DNA of 64,000 bases from Golubevia sp. BC0850 (taxonomy: Eukaryota > Basidiomycota > Exobasidiomycetes > Golubeviales > Golubeviaceae): assembly GCA_012976225.1 (NCBI GenBank), contig JAAVVG010000013.1, positions 434,001-498,000 of the forward strand. Direction: 5' to 3'. Below are positions 36,688-47,347 of this stretch, one piece after another. The position numbers and the translations under genes are program-made. Positions within the stretch are counted from its first letter, which is position 1, and every line of letters starts with the position of its first letter. The notes beneath the pieces are model-generated. The model saw only the letters and a list, made by a program, of their open reading frames with translations. It was not told the DNA's origin and did not search any database.

Positions 36688-39359
36688 CTAAACACAAGCC
36701 ACACTTGCTGAGATTTCTCTGAGTCTTGAATCTTGCTCTATAACCTCTTCGTCACCATCGATTTCCATTTCCATCTCCACTCCCTTTCCGTCAACAGGAA
36801 CCTCATTCCCCTTAGAAATGGGTAGAGAATGATTGCTAGAATTCAAACGACTCTCAAACTCTTCTAAACTCTCTCTAGCCAAATCCCAAGATTCCAAAGT
36901 TCCAAGACCTTGGTTTGAGAAATCGAAAGAGTAGATTTCCGCTGCTGCAACTTCCATCCTCATTCCTTCTCCGTTCCCTGGAGTCTTAGGAGAAGAGCTA
37001 GAAGTGGAGTTCGAAGAACTTTCGGCTAGGTCTTCGATTTCATAATCTAAAAACCTTTCTCCCTTCACATCATCATCCCTTACGAATTGGGTGATCTCAG
37101 GAGTTCTCTCTTCAGTTTTAACCAAGATGCCAGCTAAAGGATTGTTGAACTCAGGATCGGAAAGTTGAGTTGCCATTTGATGGACTGAAATTGGTTGAGG
37201 TTGAATTTGACTTGGAGAAGGTCTGGAAGATGAAGAAGATTGAGATTGGGCGAGAAGTGGGGAAGTTCGAGGTTGTGAAGCTCTTGAAGATCTAACAGGT
37301 AAAGAAGGTGGAGGCATCAAACAACCAAGATTCTCATGTTTTGGAGTTTCTTGACTTTCGCAATTGAAGTTAGAGTTCGAGTTCATTCCGATTCCCAGGC
37401 CAACATTTCCAATTCCAGTTCCAACATTCATGTTGATGTTGTTAGCCTTATTATTATTAAACAACCCACTAACTTCAACCTTCCCAAAATCAAAATCGAA
37501 TCCACCTAAAACACCGACTAAATCATTTGGATCTAAGTTCAAATCATCGAAATCTAAATGAGCTACGTAAGGTTCTGGTTCGCCATGTTCAGGTTCTGAG
37601 AAGATGAATTGAGATGATGTGTCGTTGAATTGAGAAAGAAGAGAGTTGTTGAAGTTGTACTGAGAGAAATTTGATAAATTTGTGTTTTGAGAGTTAATAA
37701 AAGTCGGTGAGTTGTTGAGCTGAGAGTTATTTGGAGAGTTGTTGACCATCGAATCATTGTGTTGAGAATTGAACTGCTCCCCAAATCCATCGTTTCTTCC
37801 CAACAATCGATTCGACATCTCTTGAGTACCAAATCCTCCATGATTCTCAGTCTCAGTTGGAGAACAACTCAAACTTCCATCATCCACAGAGGTTCCAATA
37901 CTAGAATGTCCAGATCCCCATCTACCTTTCCCAATTCTTCCGAAAGAAAGAGAGTCTATTGAAGATTGAGAAGAAGAGCTTGGGGTTCTTTGACCGCCTC
38001 CATATCCATTTCTTCCATAACCGTTCTCCATTTCATTCGGAATGTAATCTGAATCGTCTTGTCCTCTTCTAGTTCTTTGACGTTTTCCTTCTCCACCTCT
38101 TTCATCTGAAACTTGACCCCTCCCACCATCATTTGAAGTAGATCCATTCTTATGTTTGTTGTTGAATGATGTACCAGGGGTAGAATCAGGAGATGGAGAA
38201 GAAGTTGGAGATCTACGTTTTGATGAGTAAGAGGGTTTGCGACATGGAGCTTTTGGAGTTTTGATTTTTCGGTTACGACGGTTTTGGTACTGTGGAGGAG
38301 AAGGTGAAGATGAAGAGGTATGTGATGAGAAAGAGGGCGAGGAAAGAGGGTGGGGGGAGAAGGGCGATCGGAGAGAAGGGTGATGAGAGCGATGAAGAGG
38401 CGATCGGAAGAGGGTGGCGAGGAGAAAGAGGGTGGGGAAAGGAGATTAGTTTGCAATCAAGATCGTAATAATTCCAAATCGAGCGAGGATTTTCATCGAG
38501 AAGATGGGTTTGGAGTCCCAGCGTTTCGAGTCCTACTCGCGCGCTCTGACCCCTAGTTTCCCCTTTGTCCCACGCACCTCCACCCTTGCCCGACCTACTT
38601 TTCCCATCTTCTCGCCCCACTTTCTATTTCGATTCAAACTTCCCCTGATTCGTCTCCTCTATACTCCCTACTCCAATGCAAATCCACTCGCTCTGACCCC
38701 CTGATTCCCCTTTGTCCGACCACCCACTTCCCTTTGTCCCCCTCCCGATCTTCCTTTGTACTCACCCAAATGGTGACCTGCCTAGGCTGCAAACCAGTCA
38801 ATTCGGCCAATCGATTCTTTTCAGCTTGAGAAATGTTTTGAGATTGAGAATAGGCGTATTCTAGGATTGTGACTGCCGTTTTGGAATGACCTGCACCTCC
38901 TGGAGATTCGGATTCTGAGGACGAGGAGGAGGCGTCTGCCTGGAACTGAGCGATTCTTGAATCGATCTTTCTGATTAGAGTTGTTTGAAGCTCATCTAGC
39001 TTGTTAAAGTAGCAGGATTGAAAGGTGCTGGCGAGTTGGTCAAAGATCTCTGAAGATGGTGAAGTGGATAGGATTTGGTTTACTGCTTGTTGATGATGAT
39101 TACTTGCGCTGGAATCCAACTGTTGAGCATGTTCCGTGTAAGCAGAGACTATAAGTCTTATTACTTGAGACGACAGCGAGCGCTCTTTGAGAACAGCTTG
39201 TATCGGAGAGGTCTTTATGGGAGGGATATGTAGAGAACTGGAAGTGGAAATGGTAGGGAGCTGCTCTTGATCGCAGTCTGAGCTCAGATTCTTGATATCA
39301 GATGCGATTGAGATTATAGATTTGAGGATCTTTTGTCTTTCGGAAGTCATGATGGCCAT
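36688..39359 (-). CDS. HD2: HD2 homeodomain mating-type transcription factor (bW-like)
   Basis: Two exons, 39359-38766 and 38289-36688, joined in phase 0, giving 731 aa. The homeodomain spans roughly residues 155-210. Helices 1-2 are in exon 1 (TILEYAYSQSQNISQAEKNRLAELTGL). The recognition helix RQVTIW is interrupted after Trp by a 476 nt intron and continues YQNRRNRKIKT in exon 2. Trp-Tyr-Gln-Asn-Arg-Arg is the typical WFxNRR core with Tyr for Phe. A basic nuclear-targeting patch (GGEGKRQRTRRG) follows, then a long Ser/Asn/Gln-rich, acidic tail likely for activation. The N-terminal ~150 residues would mediate dimerisation. HD2 pairs with HD1 from the opposite mating type to drive the dikaryotic/filamentous programme. 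Divergent HD1 lies 912 bp away. Confidence 0.92.
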
Positions 39360-40271
39360 GGTTTAGAAGAAGAAGAGAAGAGAAGAAGGATGGTTTGGAC
39401 GTCAAGTCAGTATCCAATCGAAGGGGTATTGAATTCAGGGTCGTGTCGGTAGTACGACGCCTGAAGACCCGTTACAGCGAATTGACCGCGTGACTAAACT
39501 GTAACGTCAGTCTGGACGGAACCTGCTATGAGCTCTTCCCTTAGCTTCCTATATGTTAGAATTCCAATCTCAAGTCGATTAGAATTCCTTGTGTTTTCCA
39601 AGGTTTAACAAAGAGGCGGAGATAGGAGGATCCGACGTGCGAGCCTGAAGTCACGAGATCGGCAGCGGACTAGATACAAAGGAAGGAAAGACAAAGACTT
39701 CTTTGTTCTTCATCTATCTTTTACTTTTATTTGCGTCAACTCTGTTTGCTGCTGTCTCATTCAATTCAATCTGACTTCGGTGGATACTCACGAATTGACT
39801 GACTTCAGTCGCAAACAAGGACGTCGGATTTCTGTATAGAAATTTCACGAATCAACCCCAGACAATTCTTCTGATTCGTTCACTATACTCGTTGGATGAC
39901 TATTGGATAAGAAAGAATGAGAGAGGAGAGGAAGAGGAGGACGGGCGCTTGAGGTTAGACCTCCGACTAAGAGAGAAAAGGAAACAAGGATGAAGAAAAG
40001 GGAAACAATAATTGGGGAAAGATACTCTAGCTTTATATATGGTTGTCTTCTACGATTCCGATCTACTTTCCAACTCCTTACATCTAAGCATTCGTGCCTG
40101 TCTCCAGTGTCGACGGGTTGCCTTCGCACGCGTTCTCTCCTTTCCTCTTACTCATCAAGAGGGCCTTTGTCCGACCATGCCTTTGTCTCAGGCGCTCGAA
40201 CCTCGCGCGCTCACCTCTGAATCTCCAATTCGAACTTTCTCTCCTTCTTCCCAAACTTCACCATCAACAAG
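39360..40271. promoter_or_regulatory. Shared promoter of HD2 and HD1
   Basis: 912 bp between the start codons of two divergent mating-type genes. A TATA-like TATATAT is at 40034-40040, about 230 bp upstream of the HD1 ATG. No start codon context or frame suggests another gene here. Confidence 0.6.
40034..40040 (+). promoter_or_regulatory. TATA-like box upstream of HD1
   Basis: TATATAT within CTTTATATATGG, about 230 bp before the HD1 start codon. Confidence 0.4.
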
Positions 40272-42312
40272 ATGTCACTCACTCAACTACTCCAAACATA
40301 CGAACCTCAATTCCTCGACTCCATCTCACTCGACGACCTATCCCACCTAGAACATTCGCTAGCGCAATTCGCAGCCATCATGGAGCTTTTCAAGATGGAG
40401 AAAGCCAATGGGTCTGTCACCCAAGAATGTGGAAATCTTGTCAACAGACTTGCTAGTAGGGTGAAAGTTGTAGCAGCAGCGATGCTAGACATCGAACAAG
40501 CCTCTGCAAAGCTTCATGACGCAACTGACAGTCGTTGCGAGTCATTCTTCAACTCTCAAGGCTCCGCAGCCTTCTCCTCCTCATCAACCACTTCAACTCG
40601 CACTTCCAAACCTCCTTCAACTCCCGATACCTCCTCACAAGAAACTCTCCCAACTCGATATCTCCGAGCTTGGCTACTAGACAACCTAGCCGATCCATTC
40701 CCATCAAGATCAGACAAGGAGGACTTGGTCGATCGAACCAATTTGGAGGAAGGTGGGAAGAATACTTTGATTTATAATCAGGTGAGTAACAACTGAGAAT
40801 CTGGAAATCGAAAGGATAGAAGGAAAAATAGAGAGAAGAGGCGAGAGGCGAGAGGCGAGGGAGGGGAGATCGAACAAAGGAGGGATGAGGGTGGGACAAA
40901 GGGAAGGGGTTCGTGTCACCACCTTTTCTCGTCCCTTCACTTCCTCATCCCATCCCATCCCATCCGCTCGATCTCCATCTTCGTTCATCTCACTAACCAA
41001 AACTTTCCTCTGATCTTCTCCTCAGGTCGTACTTTGGTTCACCAACGCCCGTCGTCGTTCCGGCTGGACTTCCTTCTACCGTCGATTCGCCGCTTCCCAA
41101 AAATCTCGAATGATTGAAATCCTCCAAATCCTCCACGATCATTTCACCTCAAACCCTCCGGCCCTAAATCCTCCAATCTCAGCCTTATCTCTATTCTTCA
41201 TCGACTGGAACCTAGAAACCTCTCAAACCAAAGCAGAGAAACTAGCCAAAGAATGTACCGAGCAATTCGAAGGAATGTTAGATTGGATTCATGAGAAACA
41301 TAGTTTAAGAATCGGAGAATGGATGGAAGGGGTTGAAGTTTTAGCAGATGAAACCAGGGAAAAAGAAAGGAAAGAAAGGAAGAGAAGAGGTAGGATGGTT
41401 AAAGAATGTGAAGGGATGGGAGAGAGAAGAACTCCAAGTACTAGAAGTTCTAATGTTGGAAATAGAAATCATTCAAATTCTACAGCTTCTAATAGATCGA
41501 TTTCAAATCAATCTAATTCAAGTTTGTTCTCTGAAAGTAATAGAACTTATTTTACTGGAAGTTCTAATTATTCCACCTATCCTCAAACTGGAGAAAGGGA
41601 AGATTCTTTAACTCCTCCACCTCCTATTTCTAATTCTACTTCCACTTTAAATCGAATTTCAGGAACTGAGAATGGAGTTTCTAGAAACATTGAACAGAAT
41701 TTTGGTTTTAGACAACCTATTGTACCTTCTCAAATGCCGATTACTGCTCCAAGTCCTTCTGCTTTTATTTACTCGAATACTGGAAGAGGTTATTTTTCTG
41801 GAAATATTCTTAAAATTAGAGATCAAAGAAGAATTTCTCTAACTCCAATTTCAAAGAACGGCCAAACTCCAATTTTTGGAACTTCTCTTGGTCTTCCAAA
41901 TTTAGGTCAACCGAATTTTTCAACTTCTAATCATTTCGAAATTGGAAATGGAAATGGGAATGTTAATGGAGTAAACTACTCAAGTTCTCCAGGATCAGAT
42001 GGAGGTTATTCTTTGGGAGCTTTGAATAGTTTACAGAATTCTCCTGAGGAAGTGGCTGGAAGTCCTATTAACAATGACAACTCTACGGATTTATCTGTGA
42101 ATGTTTTGGGTAAGAGAAGGAGGGTCGATGGAATGGTGATGGAGGTTGAAGGACTGGGAGAAAGAGAAGAAGGAAGAAGGGAAGTGGAAAGAGAAGGAGG
42201 TAGTAACAAGAAACTCAAAACCCAGCAAGACTTTAACTTCCTCAACAGCAATGGGGGTTCACATCAACAACAACCTTTACCTGAAAGATGGGTTCCTTGG
42301 AATGGTCAATAA
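40272..42312 (+). CDS. HD1: HD1 homeodomain mating-type transcription factor (bE-like)
   Basis: Two exons, 40272-40781 and 41026-42312, giving 598 aa. The N-terminal 120 residues (MSLTQLLQTYEPQFLDSISL onward) are helical and form the usual specificity/dimerisation region. The TALE-like homeodomain starts near residue 124 with LPTRYLRAWLLDNLADPFPS and has the recognition helix VVLWFTNARRRSGW right after the intron. A basic segment (KEKERKERKRRGRM) and a long Ser/Asn-rich tail follow, with a C-terminal basic patch (LGKRRRVDG, NKKLKTQQ). HD1 and HD2 from compatible partners heterodimerise and control sexual development. The intron (244 nt) carries GAGAGGC and ATCCC repeats. The 3' end is uncertain: a second candidate exon lies at 42444-42532. 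Confidence 0.93.
40841..40964. repeat. Short tandem repeats in the HD1 intron
   Basis: GCGAGAG-type heptamers at 40841-40860 and ATCCC pentamers at about 40946-40964, both inside the intron splitting the HD1 homeodomain. Confidence 0.7.
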
Positions 42313-42443
42313 GGCCAGAGGTGAGTGTCTCTCACTGTTGAACTTTCTCCTCATCACCCCTCTTTTCTCATCCATTTCTTGAAAGACTGACCTCCTCTTC
42401 CCTCTCTTTCTCTCATCTATCAATCTTCTCTACCTCAATCTAG

Positions 42444-42532
42444 TCAGTGTTGAGTCTTCTGATATGGATATGGACTCAGATGAATATACCCGATTCGATT
42501 TCAAGACTACCTATCAAAACCTTCAAACATAA
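42444..42532 (+). other. Candidate alternative 3' exon of HD1
   Basis: After a TAG acceptor at 42441-42443, 29 codons stay open to TAA at 42530-42532, coding an acidic tail (SVESSDMDMDSDEY, then DFKTTYQNLQT). A consensus GTGAGT donor is at 42321, just past the HD1 stop at 42310-42312. A weak GT at 42305 would join in phase before the stop. So this is either a 3'-UTR exon or an alternative HD1 C-terminus. Confidence 0.4.
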
Positions 42533-43175
42533 GTCGTTCCGACTGTTCTATTCTATACCCCTGGTTCTTGAAACGGTTCAAAAGTTTCAACTTCATCCTT
42601 CAGAAGAGAAGAATTCAAGGTGATTCTTTGGTCTATGCTCGGTTTCGACCCCCCCCCCTTTTTTTGAAGAACTCTTTGCTTCTGTTGTTTGATTTTGGTT
42701 CCTTGGCTTCTTCTTGACTTCTAGATGTGTTTCTCGATCTCTCTGTTTCTACTTTGTAATTTCTTTTTTCTAGCCTTGGTTTTTTGTATCTAATGGAATC
42801 TGACTCTTTTTGTCTTAACTTTTACTTTGTTGGATGAGATGCAGTGACTTTGTGAATTTGGTGAGTTCGATTTCTGAGTGCTTTTTCAAACCAGATGAAG
42901 ATCTGGCTGATGAAAATGAGAGCGGTGAAACGTTGAATCATAGAAAAGCGGGAAATTCGAGAGGGAAAAATCCAGAGGAAAATCAAAGGACAGACAATAG
43001 ACAAGAAAGAAAGAAAAGCGAAGCTTTTTCACTCCGTCGAAAAAGTAGAAAGCCTTCTAACGAACACAACTCAAATTGTTTCCAAATCGGGATCTTAAAA
43101 GAAGGAAGTGTCACTGCGAACCACTCAAGAACCTCCAGGCATCTCCATCTCCAAGCTCCTCCCTTCAATCTCAGG
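42533..43175. other. Intergenic, no gene seen
   Basis: Downstream of HD1, with long C and T homopolymers near 42650. The 127-codon plus-strand frame at 42834-43217 is antisense to the cupin fragment for part of its length and looks like chance. Confidence 0.35.
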
Positions 43176-43441
43176 TCCATGATCGTGAAAAAATTGTCTT
43201 CTTCTTTGAAGACCTGAGTTAAGTTCTCAGCCTCGTCTTTCCAATTTCCAGTCTCGATCTCAGAGTCTAACTTAGGTAGATGTTCGTTGGTGACATGGAT
43301 ATCATTTATTCTCAGTTGTGGGTTGAGAAGGAATGGGTCTCGAGCTTCGTCCCTAATGACTATCGATTTTCCTTGAGAATTGTGACCCGTGATGAGTCTT
43401 CGAGGATTTGGTAATGGTAAGCTAGAATTTGTTTCAGACAT
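43176..43441 (-). pseudogene. 5' fragment of a cupin-domain protein gene
   Basis: Minus-strand frame starting with MSETNSSLPLPNPRRLITGH, then NSQGKSIVI and, near the end, a DNFFTIMDLR segment. The start PNPRR-hydrophobic-TGH followed by GK-hydrophobic is typical of small fungal cupin proteins of about 160-190 aa. The family's metal-binding part (His-rich strand after the MDLR region, then PGDVVVQRG) is absent downstream; the frame runs on into unrelated-looking sequence. I therefore read it as a truncated remnant of roughly 89 codons. A further exon beyond a missed donor is possible but none was found within 600 bp. Confidence 0.5.
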
Positions 43442-44404
43442 TTGAGAGGGTGAAAAGATAAGTTGAAGAGGGAAAGAGGTCACGCTTTAAAAGAATGTGT
43501 AGATGCATAGGAAAATCTTTCTCTCGACATGATCGTACGGCACGACGCATGATTACTCTCGTACGGTTCCTCAGATATTCTTCAATTTGGAGCTCTTCTT
43601 TTGATGAATGGATAGTCAAAACTTTTGGGCGAATCTATCACTCGCGATCTTGCGCGCCACCTAACGCACCCACCCCTGATTCTTTGACCCCGAGTTCTTG
43701 CCTCTCGGATTTGTTCCCGCGAGGAATCAAGTAAAAGGACGGATCTTTTTCAAGTTACGCTTGAGTTCCACAGATGAAAGCCAATCCGCAACAACCACTT
43801 CTAAGTCTGCTATCTGAACACAGCTTCTCTGGAACCTCATCCACGTTCCCGCACAAGACCTCACAACAACCCAAAGGTTAATGACAAAGATCTCTATCAA
43901 GATTTACGGCTTCCAAAGAGCTATGCACTTCAAAGCATCCGAAGGATGCCGAGTATCTGAGAATTCAACACAATGAGTGGTCTCCACCAGCAACAAGCTG
44001 CCTTCCCACGGAACCCTCAAAAGATCAAGAACTGATTTCGTAGGAGCCATCTTTCTGGTTAAGAGAATTATTCATCTCAGACCTACAACGAGGGAGAAAG
44101 AAGTCTGATTTCAAGACGTTGGACAGAGCCAATGAGTCCTCCGGAAGCTCGTCCGTTTGGGAGAATGAGACATCCCAACTCTCTTCAAATCAGTTCAAGA
44201 ACTTTGATCAGTAGCAGATTAGAGTAATAGTCTCATAGCTATAATTCCGTTGGACAGTCAGTGATCTTGGTAAGGTATAAAAAGGGGAAGACATCTGTCG
44301 ACCTACTCTTCACTCACAACTTCCTTTCCCTCGCTCTTCTACCTCTCTCTCGAAACATACTCTACCCCCAACAATTCACTCTGAACCTCCCTCTTCCATA
44401 CACC
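43442..44404. other. Intergenic upstream of the secreted repeat protein
   Basis: About 960 bp without a coding frame. It ends in a promoter with a good TATA box at 44276-44284. Confidence 0.45.
44276..44284 (+). promoter_or_regulatory. TATA box of the secreted protein gene
   Basis: TATAAAAAG, 121 bp upstream of the ATG at 44405, followed by CT-rich leader. One of the clearest TATA boxes in the window, which fits a strongly or conditionally expressed gene. Confidence 0.6.
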
Positions 44405-45134
44405 ATGAACTTCTTCAACTTGTCGATCCTCTCCCTCTCTCTCTTCGGAGCTGCTCATGCTTGGAACGACTGCATCCCAGAAGATGGAGACAAGAAAACT
44501 AGTTGCACTGCACTTTCCCAAGGGTGAGTTCACTTCAATGAATCTTTGCGTACTAAGCCCCACTCAACTCCAAGTGACTTTAATTCTGACCCCTTTCTTT
44601 CTCTCTTTCATTTCAGGGGTTTACTGAACCTAGCTCTCCTCGGGTGAGTGTGGTATCTTCATCTTTCAGTCCCAATCCTTTCCAAAGGTTTCTTCTCTAA
44701 CCTCTTTCTTGCTCTCCCAATCTCCGACAGCTGCTCAGACATCGACATCTCTCCAACAATCGACATCCTCAAGCGCGACGAGTTAGAACCACGTCTACCA
44801 TCTCGTTTCTGGAGAGAACCTCGTATCTGTCGCTTCTTCCCTTTTCAAAATATTCCAGAGCTTGGCTGTAGAAGATTTGAGAGACGCGAGAATGAACCTG
44901 AAGCAGTCAAGAGAACTAGTTGTGCCACTAGACCTGAAGACACTTGTTCTACTTTCTCAAGAGCTGGACTTATTAACTTGGATATTCTGTGAGTTTAAAA
45001 GGGAGTTCGATAAATTTAAATTCAGGTTTTTAGCTGATCTTTAAACCTCTTCCATTGACAGGGGATGTCTTGATCTTGATATTAGTCCAACTGTTGATAT
45101 TGGCAGAAGAAACGAGGAGGAGATCGGGGCCTAG
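44405..45134 (+). CDS. Small secreted protein with internal duplication and Lys-Arg sites
   Basis: Four exons: 44405-44523, 44617-44643, 44731-44988 and 45062-45134, all introns phase 2, giving 158 aa. The signal peptide is clear: MNFFNLSILSLSLFGAAHA with cleavage expected before WNDC. The mature part is duplicated. GLLNLALLGCSDIDISPTID in the first half matches GLINLDILGCLDLDISPTVD in the second, each preceded by a Cys-containing SCTALSQ/TCSTFSR segment. Lys-Arg dipeptides occur after the first repeat (ILKRD) and before the second (VKRTSC), as for Kex2 processing. Introns fall at nearly the same point of both repeats (before or within the Gly-Cys). There is no CaaX end, so it is not a pheromone precursor. 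Function unknown; candidates are a secreted repeat peptide or effector. Confidence 0.8.
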
Positions 45135-45882
45135 GTGTTAGAGTAAGTTTCGGAATGACTTACGAATAAATGTGTTGCTTTCTCATTTTTGAGTCCAACG
45201 ATTGCAGTCACGGATAAAACAAACCATTTGTGTCCCCTTCTCCCACCACTTTCCGCCTTTGTTATGAAACAAGTTCTACGGTAGTAGTTATCATCAGCTC
45301 TTCTGTTATGAACTCTGAATGGATCTTTTCACCTTTCCCTGAAGCTTCGAACGTTAGTAGAAGAAGTGGTAGATTGTGACTCCAAGCCGGATTTTGGAAG
45401 TCAAAATTCATCGGGTCGATCGCTTAGTGCTTGACGAAGGTTGAGATTCCTTGATTTCGATTTGAACTTGACCTTGACTTTGCCTTTGCTCCAATGACTC
45501 CCCCTACTCCCCCTCCTCCATGAACACCTCTAGTCGTTTCGAGGAAGAGGTGCAGCATCTCACTCAAATCACACATACGTCAGTCAGCTGGAGAAAAGGC
45601 CTGTCACTTCCAAAGTTAGGTTCTGTGAAATGATGGATCTCCTTTTCATATGCAGGGCTCAAGACACGAGAAATGGTTCCGTTGCTTTGTAGCAAAGATA
45701 CTCACTCGTCCAGTCTCGTGCCCATTTCAGTTCCCACTCTCCATTCCAACTCCTTCCCCACGTCTCAAGTTTCTCCTCACTGGCCCAGAGGGTAAGGCTT
45801 CATCTCGGCCCAAAAATATGGAAAGTTTTAATGTTTTGATCTCTTCCACCGAGCTCAATCGAAAGATAGAAAGAGAAAGACT
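45135..45882. other. Intergenic, no gene seen
   Basis: About 750 bp between the secreted protein gene and the minus-strand gene. No coding signal. Confidence 0.4.
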
Positions 45883-46868
45883 TCAAACTAGGCAGAGGTA
45901 ATTCGTCGGAAGCGACTTGACTCGTCTTCGAATCGACCTTCTCGCTTGTTCAGTCATTTTGTAACGATCCATTGAAGCTCTCCGATACCAACTGAAGATT
46001 GCAAGCATCTTGCATAGCATGTAGTCGATCTTTCCTTTGGTCTCTCCTCCTTGATCCCTAGCTCTCATATCCATTTGACCGAGCCACTCCGCAACAGCCA
46101 CGAGATCAAAGGATTGCAACAGTACCATCTCTAAGAAGCTCTTGCTTAAAGCGGCTACACCTTCTGAAGCAGCCATTTGAGGCAGAAAGATCTCTTCTGG
46201 AGCCGTCTTCTTTCCCCCCATCTCCAACCATCTTTGCCTCATAGAGAACCCTCCAACTAAATCAACCTGGTCTTTGAGACTCCCATCATATACTTCAGGC
46301 TCAGGTTTGAACCAAAGGAGACGAAGTCCCTCTCTTCCAGTTCTCGACAGATATCAGTTCTTGAACTCACCTTCCTTCAACACATCTTTCGCCCCTCCCC
46401 TTTCCTGAGTACGCCTCTAGAAGCCTCTAATTGCTCATCCACAGCACCATAGATCAACCTTCGCCTCGCTCTTTTTGTCCCCGTCATCTCACCATCTCTC
46501 GAAGCTGATGCTCTGGCAGATCTTCTTCTTTGCAGCTCCTCTAAACCATTCAAAGGGCAAACGAACAACTGGAATGGATATTAAAGTTGGTTTGAGTGAA
46601 GCTTGTGTGTCCTTTCCAAAGACTGATGAGTCAAGAGACTGCTCTTCCAACTTGCTTTGCCATCTTGCAGCCTAGACATTGGTAGATGTGCCTCTGCTCT
46701 CATTGAAGACCACTCTTCCACTGCTTTCGCTCCTCTCTCTTTCTCAGAGAGGTCAATGACAAGAGATTGACGAGATGGATCAATTGAATCAAAGAAAAAT
46801 GCAGAGCAGGGAGTGGTTGGTAATGCCGAAGATCGTTTTTTGCTCCTTCTTCTCAACCATCGCATCAT
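45883..46868 (-). CDS. Unrecognised minus-strand gene, exon joins tentative
   Basis: Three successive minus-strand frames look like exons. They are 46868 to about 46680 (FFFDSIDPSRQSLVIDLSEK), about 46568-46377 (SASRDGEMTGTKRARRRLIY) and about 46290-45883 (EEIFLPQMAASEGVAALSKS and MLCKMLAIFSWYRRASMDRY, ending NYLCLV). The last is 119 or more residues, helical and hydrophobic in heptad-like spacing, and is the best supported. A GTGAGT donor near 46373 and a CAG acceptor near 46273 could join the second and third, but the phase of the second is not settled. No family is recognised. It could also be a decaying gene. Confidence 0.4.
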
Positions 46869-47347
46869 CTTTACATCTACTTCTTCAAGAGATTCAGTTG
46901 ATTAGAAAGTCAGCTTTGAAAGAAGCGCACAAAGATCAAGAAAGATCGATCGGGTGAGTTGAGAGGAATGAAGTGCAAAATCCTCCTGATTCGTCCAAGG
47001 TTACTTTGTTGCTTGTCTGCTCTCTTAGTTGCTGAAACCTCTCCAACTTGAACTGAGATTGCTTTCGGAATTTGGATTACTATCTAGTAGAACCCTTGTA
47101 CTGGCACAACGGAAGATCCATTGGGTTTCAATCTCCTTTCCAGCTCATACCCTCCCGTTCGTTCTCTACTTTTCTCGCTCCAAGAAGATGTGAGTATCGG
47201 CATCTGAGTCTTATTCCAGCAGACCAAGTGAAACCTGAAATCTCAACTGGTTCTTTACTACTCACAAATCTGATTCTCTCTCTCTCTCCGTTCTCTCTTC
47301 TTCTCTACTCGCCTCTCAGCTCCTACTCTCCTCTACTCTGCGCAAGC
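46869..47347. other. Intergenic, no gene seen
   Basis: Spacer between the divergent minus-strand gene and F-box copy E. CT-rich near 47.28-47.34 kb. Confidence 0.35.

Noticed and set aside
37364-37961. Plus-strand frames opposite HD2
   Set aside because: Antisense shadows of the Asn/Ser-rich HD2 tail.
42834-43217. Open frame of 127 codons downstream of HD1
   Set aside because: It overlaps the cupin fragment antisense and has no recognisable pattern of its own.
44405-45134. Secreted repeat protein as a mating pheromone precursor
   Set aside because: It has a classical signal peptide and no C-terminal CaaX box. Basidiomycete pheromone precursors are short, farnesylated and lack a signal peptide.
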